Positions 51,022-60,777 are shown, counted from the stretch's first letter. The stretch is 64,000 nt of DNA from an uncultured Thalassotalea sp. (GCA_947492575.1 CANLNK010000001.1:62001-126000); one strand, 5' to 3'. Program-made: numbers and translations. The notes: a model not told the origin generated them from the letters alone.

Positions 51022-52731
51022 TTAAAAATCAGGTGCTGCTTTAAATGTTAAGCGCTCTTGCGAAATAGGGTGTAAAAAGCTCAGTTGCTCTGCATGCAGA
51101 TGCAGGCGCTCACCTTTCTTACCGTAGAAGCCATCACCAACAATCGGTGTATTAAGCCCTTCGGGGTGTGAACAATGCACTCTTAATTGATGAGTTCGGC
51201 CAGTTATTGGATGTAAGTAGAGTCGCGTCTGTCTATTGCAACGCTCTATTACTTGCCAGTGTGTTTCAGCACGCTTGCCATGTTCATAACAAACCATTTG
51301 TCTAGGTCTGTCGTTAATGTCGAGGATCAGTGGTAGATGGATTTTACCTTCATCACCTTCGATATTGCCTTCTACAATAGAGACATAACGTTTTTGAACC
51401 ACTTTATTAATAAATTGCTTTTGCAGATGTTTGTGCGCCCGTTTATTTAAGGCAAATACTAGTAAGCCAGAAGTTGCCATATCTAAGCGGTGTAACACCA
51501 AGCTGCCGCTTGCGTGTGGGAAAATGTGTTTTACGCGTGTATATGCTGAATCATCTATTGTTTTTCCAGGAACAGATAACATGCCTGCCGGCTTGTTCAC
51601 GACGACAACATCATCATCTTGGAAAACAATATCGAGTGTTTTATCGGTTGCAGGGTTAATTAACAAGGGGTTGTCATCAACGGCTAACCCTTTGAGCATA
51701 TGCGTTAAAATAGGTAAGCACTTACCCTGACATGCGGGGTAATAGTGGCCGTGTTTACGAATTTCCGAAGATGGTTGCTGACCCCACCAAAACTCAGCTA
51801 AGCAAATAGGTTTTAATTGATGCTTATAGGCATATTGAAGTAGCTTAGGCGCTGCGCAATCACCAGATCCTGACGGTGGTTTACGTGTTACAGTGTCGGT
51901 AAACAAAGATAGCAAAGGCGAAACGTCGCCATCGGCGTTTAGCAATTGATATTCACCAAACATCATTTTTTGCAGTTGGCTAGAAAGTTTACTTCGGGTC
52001 TTCACACGCTCGTTAATTGCGTTTTCTTTTTCTGCTAGCCTCTGTTCAGCTTCAGACACTCGCTGTTGCCAATATTTTTTAAGCTCGGTTAAGCGTTTCT
52101 TATCAGCGACGCTTTGTCGGGATAACTCGATACTGCGTGCTGTTATAGCTTCTTCACTGAGGTTGTTGACGGTCAATGAATGGCGCTCTGCCTTGCGTGC
52201 TTTTCTATTCTTGGTCGCTTGCTGCTGTTGCCTTGATATCTGAAATTCAGCAGCTTGCCTTTCACTTACCACTAGTTGCTGTAGTTGCCGATAGCTTAAA
52301 TCATTTGTTAATGCACCTATTTCGGCATTGAGTTGGTTTACTATCGAATGCTTTCGCTGGTATTCGCTTCCCTCTTCAAAGCCCGTAAAAATATTCGGTA
52401 CAAAGTTAATACGCTGACTTTCTTTAGACTTTTGGCAATTAGTCAGACTTTCTTGATGTTCATATAAATCATTATTGTTGCCCGACATCGCTGACAAGTA
52501 GCCGATTTCGCCAGCAGCATTTTGTACGACCAAAACACCGTACATGCGGCCTTTAATATCCGCATCAAGTGAATGGTAGAAAGGAAGTTTTTCCTGCAAC
52601 GATTGGCTGGCAGCAATCGCCAGCTCATTAGGCTGATATACGAATGGATAAGTAAAGCGCTCTGGCAGTTCGAATGCTGTTTGTGGCTCAGGCAATAAGG
52701 TAAAACAAGTAGGCGCTTTTTCAGATAACAT
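51022..52731 (-). CDS. RluA-family pseudouridine synthase with long N-terminal extension
   Basis: A 569-residue RNA pseudouridine synthase. The catalytic domain is C-terminal (about residues 365-565) with the active Asp in HRLDMATSGLLVFA, plus VVVVNKPAGMLSVPG and HPITGRTHQLRVHCSH. The first 350 residues hold a long helical coiled coil (about 130-250) and a Cys-containing segment, GSGDCAAPKLLQYAY with FWWGQQPS and YYPACQGKC. That architecture is known in long RluA homologues of Vibrio and Shewanella. The RNA target is unknown. Confidence 0.9.
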   Translation of the reverse strand: MLSEKAPTCFTLLPEPQTAFELPERFTYPFVYQPNELAIAASQSLQEKLPFYHSLDADIKGRMYGVLVVQNAAGEIGYLSAMSGNNNDLYEHQESLTNCQKSKESQRINFVPNIFTGFEEGSEYQRKHSIVNQLNAEIGALTNDLSYRQLQQLVVSERQAAEFQISRQQQQATKNRKARKAERHSLTVNNLSEEAITARSIELSRQSVADKKRLTELKKYWQQRVSEAEQRLAEKENAINERVKTRSKLSSQLQKMMFGEYQLLNADGDVSPLLSLFTDTVTRKPPSGSGDCAAPKLLQYAYKHQLKPICLAEFWWGQQPSSEIRKHGHYYPACQGKCLPILTHMLKGLAVDDNPLLINPATDKTLDIVFQDDDVVVVNKPAGMLSVPGKTIDDSAYTRVKHIFPHASGSLVLHRLDMATSGLLVFALNKRAHKHLQKQFINKVVQKRYVSIVEGNIEGDEGKIHLPLILDINDRPRQMVCYEHGKRAETHWQVIERCNRQTRLYLHPITGRTHQLRVHCSHPEGLNTPIVGDGFYGKKGERLHLHAEQLSFLHPISQERLTFKAAPDF

Positions 52732-52935
52732 ATGGAAGAAGTCGGTAAATTTAAACGAGAGTATTTTACTGAATATTTGTGCTAAGTGCAGTGATTATGA
52801 TTGAACCACGTTACTCATTTCCGCACGCTTTCATTCTAAATTCATTTATTCTTGATAAGTCCCTTAAAATTTAACGCGTTAGCTGATAGGTTATGCCCAC
52901 TTTTTAAACGAGGGCAGATAAAAAGGAAGATATTG

Positions 52936-53760
52936 ATGGACTTTACTTTCAGCAGCGAGATGACGACTTGGTTGGTGCTATTTGCACTGCTTGGTTGTTT
53001 TGTAGGGTTTTTCGCGGGCTTATTGGGTGTTGGCGGCGGTGGCATTATGGTGCCAATGTTAACGACACTGTTTCTAGCGCAAGGGGTACCAGCAGAACGT
53101 GTTGTTCACTTAGCGTTGGGTACATCGATGGCATGCATCATCTTTACATCGATAGCCAGTCTTGGCGCCCATCACCGAAACAAAGCCGTAATTTGGCCGC
53201 TCGTATCTAAGCTCTCGATAGGTGTTATTGGTGGAACATTTGCAGCTACTTTTATCGCAGCGAGTGTTAACTCAACTTACTTGGCGATATTTTTCGCCGC
53301 ATTCATGACTTATGTTGCGGTTGGTATGTTTAACAAATCGAAATCAATGCAGGAAGCTAAGCCACTGCCTAGCAAAGGGCAGCTAGTAGCTGCGGGCGGT
53401 GGGATAGGTGCAATATCTGCACTGGTTTCTATTGGTGGTGGCTCGTTGACTGTCCCTTATTTATCTACCCGAGGGATTGATATTAAAAAGGCGATCGGTA
53501 CGTCTGCGGCTGTTGGCTTACCAATAGCGCTAGCGGGGACAATTGGTTATCTCTTAAATGGTTTACAAGTAAGTTATGAGCAAGCAGGTGTTGTTGGCTT
53601 TATTTATCTGCCAGCCGTTGTTTGTATTGCGATTACCAGCTTTTTCACTGCACCTATAGGGGCTAAGCTTGCTCATGCTTTGCCCGTTGCCACGCTGAAA
53701 AAAGTATTCGCCTTAGTGCTCGTTTTGCTGGCTTTAAAAATGCTCGTTTCTGTTATCTAG
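52936..53760 (+). CDS. TauE/SafE family anion permease
   Basis: A polytopic membrane protein of the TauE/SafE family, whose members export sulfite or organosulfonates. The two glycine-rich half-repeats are clear: GLLGVGGGGIMVPML (about residues 28-42) and ISALVSIGGGSLTVPYLSTR (about 156-175). About eight helices are predicted. The open frame goes back to 52852, but ATG 52936 has AAGGA 8 bp upstream and starts just before the first helix, giving 274 residues. The substrate is unknown. Confidence 0.9.
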   Translation: MDFTFSSEMTTWLVLFALLGCFVGFFAGLLGVGGGGIMVPMLTTLFLAQGVPAERVVHLALGTSMACIIFTSIASLGAHHRNKAVIWPLVSKLSIGVIGGTFAATFIAASVNSTYLAIFFAAFMTYVAVGMFNKSKSMQEAKPLPSKGQLVAAGGGIGAISALVSIGGGSLTVPYLSTRGIDIKKAIGTSAAVGLPIALAGTIGYLLNGLQVSYEQAGVVGFIYLPAVVCIAITSFFTAPIGAKLAHALPVATLKKVFALVLVLLALKMLVSVI

Positions 53761-53833
53761 CCATTGTGTTAAGACTTGATAGGGACTTGGGTGAGGTTTT
53801 ATCAGAGTTCGGAGAGTATGCTTTTGATTTGAA

Positions 53834-53861
53834 AGAGTAGCTATCTAGAATTAGCTACTCT
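53834..53861. terminator. Hairpin between convergent genes
   Basis: AGAGTAGCTA/TAGCTACTCT (53834-53843 and 53852-53861) is a perfect 10-bp stem with an 8-nt loop. It lies between the stops of the permease and FMN reductase genes. U tracts are weak on both sides, so it may only mark mRNA ends. Confidence 0.5.
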
Positions 53862-53916
53862 CTCAATTGCATTGGTGTCATTGGTTATTGCACCAATTAT
53901 GACATTAATTATTGCA

Positions 53917-54444
53917 TTACTTGAGTTTTGCAACAGCCTCCCGCAATGAAGCTTCAAGCTCAGCGTTAGTTAATTTCTGTGACTCCATATCAAAGTTGTC
54001 GTAGAAACTTGGAATTGAAAGTGATGCTCTTACATCGGCAGCGAAAAATTGTGCCGAATTTACTGCAGCAGCAAGCACGCTCTGTGCGCCGCCAGGGCCT
54101 GGCGAAGTCGCTAAATACACGACAGGTTTACCTTGAAACACCTTCATATCAATACGTGATGTCCAGTCGAATAAGTTCTTGTATGCTGCGGTGTATGTAC
54201 CATTGTGTTCGGCAAAAGAAATAATGATGGCATCGGCATCACCTAACTTTTGGAAAAAGTCTTTAGCGGCTTGTGGTTGGCCTAACTCTTCTTCTCTGTC
54301 TTGGCTATAAATAGGCATTTCATAGTCGTTGATATCGAGAAGCTCAAATTCTGCGCCGTCAACTAATGACGCGGCGTAATTTGCTAGTACTTTGTTAATT
54401 GATTTTGAGCTGCTGCTAGCAGCAAATGCTAATACTTTCATCAT
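53917..54444 (-). CDS. NAD(P)H-dependent FMN reductase-like protein
   Basis: A 175-residue flavodoxin-like protein of the FMN_red family. The FMN phosphate loop is FAASSSSKSINKVL at residues 7-20, followed by SQDREEELGQPQAA and the flavin-binding VYLATSPGPGGAQSVL. It likely reduces FMN or quinones and azo compounds in the cytoplasm. It is divergent from a LysR regulator, which probably controls it. The second Met is an alternative start. Confidence 0.9.
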   Translation of the reverse strand: MMKVLAFAASSSSKSINKVLANYAASLVDGAEFELLDINDYEMPIYSQDREEELGQPQAAKDFFQKLGDADAIIISFAEHNGTYTAAYKNLFDWTSRIDMKVFQGKPVVYLATSPGPGGAQSVLAAAVNSAQFFAADVRASLSIPSFYDNFDMESQKLTNAELEASLREAVAKLK

Positions 54445-54672
54445 TAGTCCTCTTGATTAAATTCAGTTTGGTGTTGTTCGTTGATTGTTGAAATACATTC
54501 TATATTGTTTATATATAATGATTAATATCCTGTATGTTTATATACTTTTTCCAAATGACCTTTAATGAGTCAATGTCTTTTATCAAAGGTAAGTCTCAAT
54601 AGTGAATCGTCATGACGAAGGTAGACGCGACTATTTTACAGCAAACAAAAAGGTGGAAAGGGCGGAATTGAA

Positions 54673-55587
54673 ATGGTAACCAATACAAAGCTATTTGATG
54701 GTGTGGTTATTTTCACTCACCTCGTAAACTCAGGCAGCTTTACTTCAGCAGCAGAACTGACCGGTCACTCGACTTCTTACATCAGTAAAGAGTTAAATAA
54801 GTTAGAAGAAAGGCTTGGCGTGAGATTAATGAACCGCACCACGCGCTCTATTAGTCTGACACCTGAAGGGAAGCTTTATTATCAACAATGTATGCAGCTT
54901 GTACATGATGCTGAGCATACGTTAGGTGAGATCTCACAATCTGAAGTTGAACCGCGCGGGACATTGCGTGTGAGCTGCCCTGTTGCGCTTAGTATCAATT
55001 ATTTTCAGCCTATTTTGTCAGAGTATATGCATCGATTCCCTAAGGTGAATTTGGAACTCGATTTAAATGATCGAAAAGTAGATCTTATTCAAGACGGATT
55101 TGATGTGGTAATTCGAGCAACTCACCAATTAGAAGAGTCGAGTTTGATCTGTCGGAAATTGTTTACTAGCCCAGCTTATATAGTTGCATCGCACGAATAT
55201 CTTAAAAAACATGGCACGCCGAAACACCCTGAGCAACTCAAACATCACAAGTGTATTTGCTACACCAACCTCAAGCAGCCCAATCGATGGACGTTTATTG
55301 ACAAAGATGATAAGAACCTTCATATCGAAGTGCCAACATCCATGCTTTGCAATAGCTCAGATATGGAATTAAAAATGGTTTTAGATGGCCATGGTATTTG
55401 TCGCTTGCCGGCTTTTACAATGCAGGAAGCACTTAATAGTGGTGAGCTTTCAGTGTTATTTGATGACTATAATACACCTGAAATCGATGTGTTCGTGGTT
55501 TACCCTTCTCGCAAACATTTGTCGCCAAAAGTACGCTCTTTCATAGACTTAATTACCACCATTAAGCTCGATTACACAGTTAAATGA
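54673..55587 (+). CDS. LysR-type transcriptional regulator
   Basis: A 304-residue LysR regulator. The winged helix is at about residues 7-66 (FTHLVNSGSFTSAAELTGHS, KLEERLGVRLMNRTTRSISL), with the effector domain from about 95 (EPRGTLRVSCPVALSINYF). The sequence is close to the CrgA/DsdC-like group that often controls a divergent oxidoreductase. The 228-bp gap to the FMN reductase start should contain both promoters. The inducer is unknown. Confidence 0.93.
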   Translation: MVTNTKLFDGVVIFTHLVNSGSFTSAAELTGHSTSYISKELNKLEERLGVRLMNRTTRSISLTPEGKLYYQQCMQLVHDAEHTLGEISQSEVEPRGTLRVSCPVALSINYFQPILSEYMHRFPKVNLELDLNDRKVDLIQDGFDVVIRATHQLEESSLICRKLFTSPAYIVASHEYLKKHGTPKHPEQLKHHKCICYTNLKQPNRWTFIDKDDKNLHIEVPTSMLCNSSDMELKMVLDGHGICRLPAFTMQEALNSGELSVLFDDYNTPEIDVFVVYPSRKHLSPKVRSFIDLITTIKLDYTVK

Positions 55588-55736
55588 TATTCTGTTGCTA
55601 GCGGAGCTTGAAAATATCAGTTTTTTTGCTACGGAAAATTGCACATAGCCCATTTACTGCTACTTTTAATAGTAGGGGGAAGTGGCGCAGAATTTCGTCT
55701 ACTTCTTGTGTACTAATATCATTCGATACCAATTAG

Positions 55737-57053
55737 ATGAGCGTGGCCGTGAATACGCGAATTCCCAATAGAGTGAAAAACCATATCAAGCTACTTGAAG
55801 CGGCGCTTGATAATGTGAGCGCTTATATATTCACGAAGGACCTTGAAGGGCGGTACACATATGTTAACCAAGCGGTTTTAAAGTTATTCGATAAAACCTT
55901 CGAAGAAGTCGTCGGCTTTGATGATAGTCATTTCTTTGATTTGAAAATTTCTAATCAAATTAGAGAGAACGACAGAGAAGTTATGCGTACAAAGCAGGCT
56001 GTCGCGGCGGAAGAAGCAAACTTTGTCAAAGCGACAGATGAACTTAGAATTTACCGCAGTAGTAAAGAGCCACTCTTTGATGATGACGGAAATGTCATTG
56101 GTATTTGTGGTATTTCAACTGACATCACTCACGAAAAGCAATTACAGAAAACGATAGCTGATCAAAAGCATATGCTTGATGCCGTGTTGAATAATATCGA
56201 TGCGCACGTCTATATGAAATCGAGTGATCGTCGCTTTCTATTCGTTAATCAGCGCGTAGCTGAATTGTTTGGGCTAACAGCAGAACAGATCATTGGGAAA
56301 AAAGATACCGACATTCTCCCACAAAATGTGGCAGACCATTTTTGGATGACTGACAAGAAAGTTTTTGAAACTAGTGAAAAGCAAAGCGTTGAAGAGGTTG
56401 TGCAAGACAAAGATGGCTCGCTGTTACGTTATCTGAGCGTTAAAATCCCTTACATGCACAACGGCGATGAATTAACGCCTGCCCTTATTGGCTTCTCAAC
56501 GGATATTACTGAATTATTTCAGCTTAAAGAAGAGTTTAAACGCCAAGCTCGGACCGATGCTTTGACTGGTTTATATAATAGGCGTTACTTCTTTGAACAG
56601 GCGGAGAAGGAGTTTAATCGCGCGACCCGCCACGATGAAGATATTGCGCTGATTTCAATCGATATTGATCACTTTAAAGATGTTAACGACAAATTTGGTC
56701 ACCCAACAGGCGACGCGGTGCTGCAGTGCATTGCTGCAAATTTGCAACAAATGATTCGCGTTGAAGATACCTTGGCGAGAATGGGAGGCGAAGAATTCTC
56801 TATTCTGTTGCCTAAAACATCTAAGATACACGCCAAAGCAATGGCGGAGCGTATTTGTCAGTACCATAGTGAGTTTCCTTGCAAAGGTCTGGGAGACGAT
56901 ACCCATAGAGTTACCTTGAGCGTGGGGGTAACCTCCTTGCTGGAACAAGATAATAACTTTGACAATATATTTTCTCGGGCAGATCGTGCACTCTATCGCG
57001 CAAAACAATCAGGTCGGAATCAAGTTTTTTTAGACCTATCCACTACTGAATAA
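55737..57053 (+). CDS. Diguanylate cyclase with two PAS domains
   Basis: A soluble 438-residue sensor that makes cyclic di-GMP. PAS1 covers about residues 17-130 (YIFTKDLEGRYTYVNQAVLK), PAS2 about 140-262 (HVYMKSSDRRFLFVNQRVAE), and the GGDEF domain about 270-434 (TDALTGLYNRRYFF). The active site is GGEEF in ARMGGEEFSILLP. An inhibitory I-site RVED sits five residues before it, so product feedback is likely. Both PAS domains look alike and may bind a small ligand or flavin. It has no membrane segment. Confidence 0.95.
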   Translation: MSVAVNTRIPNRVKNHIKLLEAALDNVSAYIFTKDLEGRYTYVNQAVLKLFDKTFEEVVGFDDSHFFDLKISNQIRENDREVMRTKQAVAAEEANFVKATDELRIYRSSKEPLFDDDGNVIGICGISTDITHEKQLQKTIADQKHMLDAVLNNIDAHVYMKSSDRRFLFVNQRVAELFGLTAEQIIGKKDTDILPQNVADHFWMTDKKVFETSEKQSVEEVVQDKDGSLLRYLSVKIPYMHNGDELTPALIGFSTDITELFQLKEEFKRQARTDALTGLYNRRYFFEQAEKEFNRATRHDEDIALISIDIDHFKDVNDKFGHPTGDAVLQCIAANLQQMIRVEDTLARMGGEEFSILLPKTSKIHAKAMAERICQYHSEFPCKGLGDDTHRVTLSVGVTSLLEQDNNFDNIFSRADRALYRAKQSGRNQVFLDLSTTE

Positions 57054-57137
57054 ACTCTTTTCATATTGCTTATTTACAACGCTTATTGCCATATCTGAGG
57101 TGCTTTTCTGTATATTAAAATCACAAACAGCTCTTGC

Positions 57138-57159
57138 TAACTTACCTAAGGGTAAGTTA
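57138..57159. promoter_or_regulatory. Palindromic operator upstream of the TetR gene
   Basis: TAACTTACC-TAAG-GGTAAGTTA is a perfect palindrome with 9-bp arms, ending 10 bp before the TetR ATG. It matches the palindrome between the TetR and oxidoreductase genes, so it is the likely autoregulatory site. Confidence 0.8.
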
Positions 57160-57169
57160 AGTTAATAGC

Positions 57170-57766
57170 ATGCAAACTCGTTCAAAAAATAGAAAAGAGC
57201 AAATTGTATCAGTGGCACTCGACTTGTTGCAGGTACATGGCTTTGAAAATTTTAGCTATCTTGATATCGCTAATCGCCTGTCGATTACCAAAGCAAGTAT
57301 CCATCACCATTTTCCTAAGAAGGAGAACTTGGGCGTTGCTTTGTGCCAATCAATCAAACAATGGCATGAAAAAGAGTTTGGTAAGATTTTAGCCAACCGT
57401 TCAACAGCCAAAACTAAACTAGATACGTATGTGAACGGTATGCTGCGATTCTCTTGTGGCAAAAACAAAATTTGTCCATTAAGTAGCTTACAGGTTGATA
57501 TTGCTTCCTTGCCACCTGCGATGCAGAAAGAGCTGCGCCTTTTGGATGAACATGAACTAGGGTTTATTCGCGATATTTTAGTCATGGGCTTAAAAGGTGG
57601 CGAATTCAGCTTTGCTGGCGATGTAAACAGCCAAGCAGTTCTAGTAGTACTGGCATGCAAAGGAGCATTACAGTATTCACGTGTTCATGGCGATGAAATA
57701 TTCGAACAGACAATGAATCAAATCTATGTTCTCTTAGGCTCTGATATAAGCCGGAATGTAGCTTAA
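57170..57766 (+). CDS. TetR-family repressor, NemR-like
   Basis: A 198-residue TetR regulator. The helix-turn-helix is at about residues 10-55 (FENFSYLDIANRLSITKASI, HHHFPKKENLGVAL). The ligand domain has two cysteines in RFSCGKNKICPLSSLQVD; the second is in the position of the redox-sensing Cys106 region of E. coli NemR (SGCLTVKLS). It lies just before an Old Yellow Enzyme gene, as nemR precedes nemA. I infer that it senses electrophiles or oxidants and represses both genes through the two matching palindromes. Confidence 0.88.
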   Translation: MQTRSKNRKEQIVSVALDLLQVHGFENFSYLDIANRLSITKASIHHHFPKKENLGVALCQSIKQWHEKEFGKILANRSTAKTKLDTYVNGMLRFSCGKNKICPLSSLQVDIASLPPAMQKELRLLDEHELGFIRDILVMGLKGGEFSFAGDVNSQAVLVVLACKGALQYSRVHGDEIFEQTMNQIYVLLGSDISRNVA

Positions 57767-57780
57767 AAAATTTTAACTTG

Positions 57781-57804
57781 CTAACTTACCTCTAGGTAAG
57801 TTAG
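57781..57804. promoter_or_regulatory. Palindromic operator between the TetR and Old Yellow Enzyme genes
   Basis: CTAACTTACC-TCTA-GGTAAGTTAG is a perfect palindrome with 10-bp arms. Its core repeats the operator upstream of the TetR gene, 643 bp away, which supports a single repressor acting on both promoters. Confidence 0.85.
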
Positions 57805-57859
57805 TGGTGTTTTTAAATAACAGATAATACTAAATAATAGTGAATAAGAGGGGAGCGTA

Positions 57860-58966
57860 ATGACAACAGGAAAACTATTCACACCTGCGACACTAGGGAA
57901 TCTATCACTCGCTAATAGAACTGTGATGGCCCCAATGACGCGAACATTTTCACCCAAAAATGTACCTAACGACTTAGTTGTTGAGTACTACCGTCGCCGT
58001 GCGGCAGGGGGTGTTGGATTGATCGTCACCGAAGGTACTTATGTTAACCATATTGCTGCCTCAGGCTACGATAACGTACCTACTTTTTACGGTGAAGAAG
58101 CCCTTGCTGGCTGGAAAAAAGTTGTTGATGCTGTTCATGCTGAAGGTGGAAAAATAGCGCCACAGCTTTGGCATGTAGGTGCTATTCGTAAACCTGGTGC
58201 TGAGCCTGGCGGTGATACACCTGGTTATGGTCCTTCAGGTATGGCGATTCCTGGGAAAGTTACTGGTCACGAGATGACCAAGGAAGACATTCAAGACGTT
58301 ATTCAAGCGTTTGCCCAAGCAGCGTTAGATGCTAAACGTATTGGGTTTGATGCAATAGAAATTCACGGTGCTCATGGTTACTTGATTGATCAATTCTTCT
58401 GGGAAGGCACTAACCAACGTACAGATGAGTACGGTGGTGATTTAGCTGGGCGTTCTCGCTTCGCTATTGAACTTGTCACTGCTGTAAGAGCGGCAGTTGG
58501 TGATGAATTCCCTATCATTTTCCGTTGGTCACAGTGGAAACAACAAAACTACGATGCTCGATTAGTGGAAACTCCAGAACAACTAGAGGCATTCTTGACA
58601 CCTCTAGCAGAAGCAGGTGTTGATATTTTCCATTGTTCACAGCGTCGCTTCTGGGAACCAGAGTTTGAAGGAAGTGAATTAAATCTGGCCGGTTGGGTTA
58701 AAAAGCTCACGGGTAAGCCTACAATCACGGTTGGTAGCGTAGGTCTTAATCAAGACTTTTTGCCTGAAGATGGCACTGCGAACTTTAAAGATGCAGAAAC
58801 TGCAAACCTTGATAACTTGCATCAACGTATCGATGGTGACGAGTTTGACTTAGTAGCTATTGGTCGCGCATTAATTGCCAACCCAGATTGGGTTAATAAA
58901 GTTAAAGAAGGACAATCAGAGAGTTTGGTTGCATTCGATAAGAAGCAATTAGGTCAGTTGGTTTAA
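57860..58966 (+). CDS. Old Yellow Enzyme family NAD(P)H:flavin oxidoreductase (NemA-like)
   Basis: A 368-residue FMN-dependent ene-reductase. It has the N-terminal FTPATLGNLSLANRTVMAPM, the active-site EIHGAHGYLIDQFFWEGTNQ and RTDEYGG, and LVAIGRALIANPDWVNKV at the end. The family reduces activated alkenes, quinones and nitro compounds; NemA of E. coli detoxifies N-ethylmaleimide and methylglyoxal. GAGGGGAG lies just before the ATG. A palindromic operator and the TetR gene upstream indicate inducible control. A terminator follows. Confidence 0.92.
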   Translation: MTTGKLFTPATLGNLSLANRTVMAPMTRTFSPKNVPNDLVVEYYRRRAAGGVGLIVTEGTYVNHIAASGYDNVPTFYGEEALAGWKKVVDAVHAEGGKIAPQLWHVGAIRKPGAEPGGDTPGYGPSGMAIPGKVTGHEMTKEDIQDVIQAFAQAALDAKRIGFDAIEIHGAHGYLIDQFFWEGTNQRTDEYGGDLAGRSRFAIELVTAVRAAVGDEFPIIFRWSQWKQQNYDARLVETPEQLEAFLTPLAEAGVDIFHCSQRRFWEPEFEGSELNLAGWVKKLTGKPTITVGSVGLNQDFLPEDGTANFKDAETANLDNLHQRIDGDEFDLVAIGRALIANPDWVNKVKEGQSESLVAFDKKQLGQLV

Positions 58967-58999
58967 ATTAAACTGTTTGACTGAGTTTTAAATTCGATT

Positions 59000-59036
59000 A
59001 GCTCCTGCCGTTCCAACAGAATGCAGGAGCTTTTTA
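59000..59036 (+). terminator. Rho-independent terminator of the Old Yellow Enzyme gene
   Basis: AGCTCCTGC/GCAGGAGCT (59000-59008 and 59023-59031) is a 9-bp stem with a 14-nt loop, followed by TTTTATC. Confidence 0.88.
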
Positions 59037-59109
59037 TCGAAGTACTATTGTTTCAAAGCATCAGGACTACTGTAGCTTGTCTTGCTGAATGAATACTTAG
59101 CGGCGTCAA

Positions 59110-60777
59110 CTAAACCAGTCCTTCCACAATGATCTTACCATCTTGGTAAAATACCTTAGTGGCGTCAAACTCCCGTTTGAAGCTATACAATTGGCTACTC
59201 ACATTAATTTGAACTCCAGAGCTAATAGATTCATAAGCTATAATTTCAAAGTCATTTAAGTGGTTTTCCACCCGTAATGCTATGGATAACTTTTTCTTAT
59301 TTAGCTTGGCAATAAGGTTTAAGTGTTGCTTGAGAGCGTTGTGGATACGATCTTTCTGTGATTCATCGGGGTGCTGGCTGTCGACTATTTTTTTATAAAA
59401 AATGCCAATTTTATGCGCTCTTAATATTAACTTTTGAAGTTTTTCCTCCAGTTCATCAGTAACTCTTTGTGCATGTTCCTGCCAGTAATTCATGTCAATA
59501 TCTGTGGCGCTACCGCTAATACTACCAAGTGCACCTGTGTGAATGGAGCCTCCTGATTGAAGATTAACCGCGAAGAGCTTGCCGTCGGCACGCTCTCTTT
59601 CAATGTTTCCGACCCAAATATCGTCATCGGTCATGATATTGCAATGGGAAATATATTGGGCAACGGTTATTGTATCAGTGGCTTTGAGCTCTGCGTATTG
59701 GACAAATTGCGCACTAATTTTACCATTGGCTTTAACTATTGCTGAAAAACTCGCTTTATTTTCGCCATGTTTAAGCTGGTGGCCAATAATACCGTGCGAT
59801 ACGCTAATATTACCTCCAGCGACTACAATGGCTGACTCTATAACGCCGCCTACAACAATGTCGCCTGTCGCATAAAGTTTCATGCTCTCACAAACGTTTC
59901 CCTCAATATAAATAGAACCATCAAATCGAATATTGCCGGTACCCACATCGATATTTTTGAAAGTAATAAGTTTTGATACTGAGACACTTGCGTCTGTATG
60001 TTTTGGCATACCATTGGTGGTTGCAATAAGGAGTGAATCGTCTTTAGGGTGAAAACTAGAGCCTTCGGCCTCTTCAATATGGGTTGCTACGCCAGGTTCT
60101 GGCTCTGTTAACGTGCCAGTTACAGTAAAACCTTTGATCCCCCCAGTAGGCGGGATTAACTTAGCCAATGGCGTTCCTGTCTTTACATAAACGACATTGC
60201 CTAGCTCGCGCATATCGACATTACCGTTATCTAACTTTTTGGGCCTCAGTATCCGCTGTGCTGGGTCTTCAACAAAATAATCGATATAACCATCTGTTCC
60301 GTTAATACACGCAACACCGCGGGCAATTTCAATGCAAATTTCTTCACCTTTACAAAGCATTTTTCCTTGTTTCACAAATTCGACTAAGTTTTCTTTTAGA
60401 ATGCCTTTGATCACGTTGTTTTCTTTTAAAAAAGCGACAACGTGTGCATTACTCACATGCTTACCGCCTTGCGCGCCTTTTAGTGTCAGTATTGCTTGCA
60501 TTTCGTCATCACTAATATCAATTGTAAGGCTCGCATCTATGTATTTAGCGACGACTTTTGTACATCTGGACAAACCATCATTGGTTTGGGAAGAGTTTTG
60601 TAAGTCTTTCCAAAGCGAATTAAACGCGTTATCAATCACTAAACACTCGGAAAATTCGGAATTCATGAAAGCTTGCTCGAGGTTTTTCAGAGATAATCGC
60701 TCTGTATTACTGTCAAGAGTGACAGTCATATGTAGATCTTCTGAACCATCTTCCAATGAGAAATCTATCTGACACAT
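59110..60777 (-). CDS. FapA/DUF342 family protein
   Basis: A 555-residue DUF342 protein. The central beta-helix of polar repeats is clear (GNIRFDGSIYIEGNV, GDIVVGGVIESAIVVAGGNI, NGKISAQFVQYAELKATDTI), flanked by an N-terminal domain and a C-terminal coiled coil (about 435-500). Family members include polar FapA of Vibrio, a glucose-signalling cell-pole protein, and flagellar assembly proteins. I chose ATG 60777 because AGGAAGGGG directly precedes it; the frame runs on to 60801. The partner is unknown. Confidence 0.9.
   Translation of the reverse strand: MCQIDFSLEDGSEDLHMTVTLDSNTERLSLKNLEQAFMNSEFSECLVIDNAFNSLWKDLQNSSQTNDGLSRCTKVVAKYIDASLTIDISDDEMQAILTLKGAQGGKHVSNAHVVAFLKENNVIKGILKENLVEFVKQGKMLCKGEEICIEIARGVACINGTDGYIDYFVEDPAQRILRPKKLDNGNVDMRELGNVVYVKTGTPLAKLIPPTGGIKGFTVTGTLTEPEPGVATHIEEAEGSSFHPKDDSLLIATTNGMPKHTDASVSVSKLITFKNIDVGTGNIRFDGSIYIEGNVCESMKLYATGDIVVGGVIESAIVVAGGNISVSHGIIGHQLKHGENKASFSAIVKANGKISAQFVQYAELKATDTITVAQYISHCNIMTDDDIWVGNIERERADGKLFAVNLQSGGSIHTGALGSISGSATDIDMNYWQEHAQRVTDELEEKLQKLILRAHKIGIFYKKIVDSQHPDESQKDRIHNALKQHLNLIAKLNKKKLSIALRVENHLNDFEIIAYESISSGVQINVSSQLYSFKREFDATKVFYQDGKIIVEGLV

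Noticed and set aside
53871-53930. Repeated ATTGCA/ATGACATTA words near the FMN reductase stop
   Set aside because: Short, irregular and AT-rich; no consistent unit or pairing beyond the nearby hairpin.
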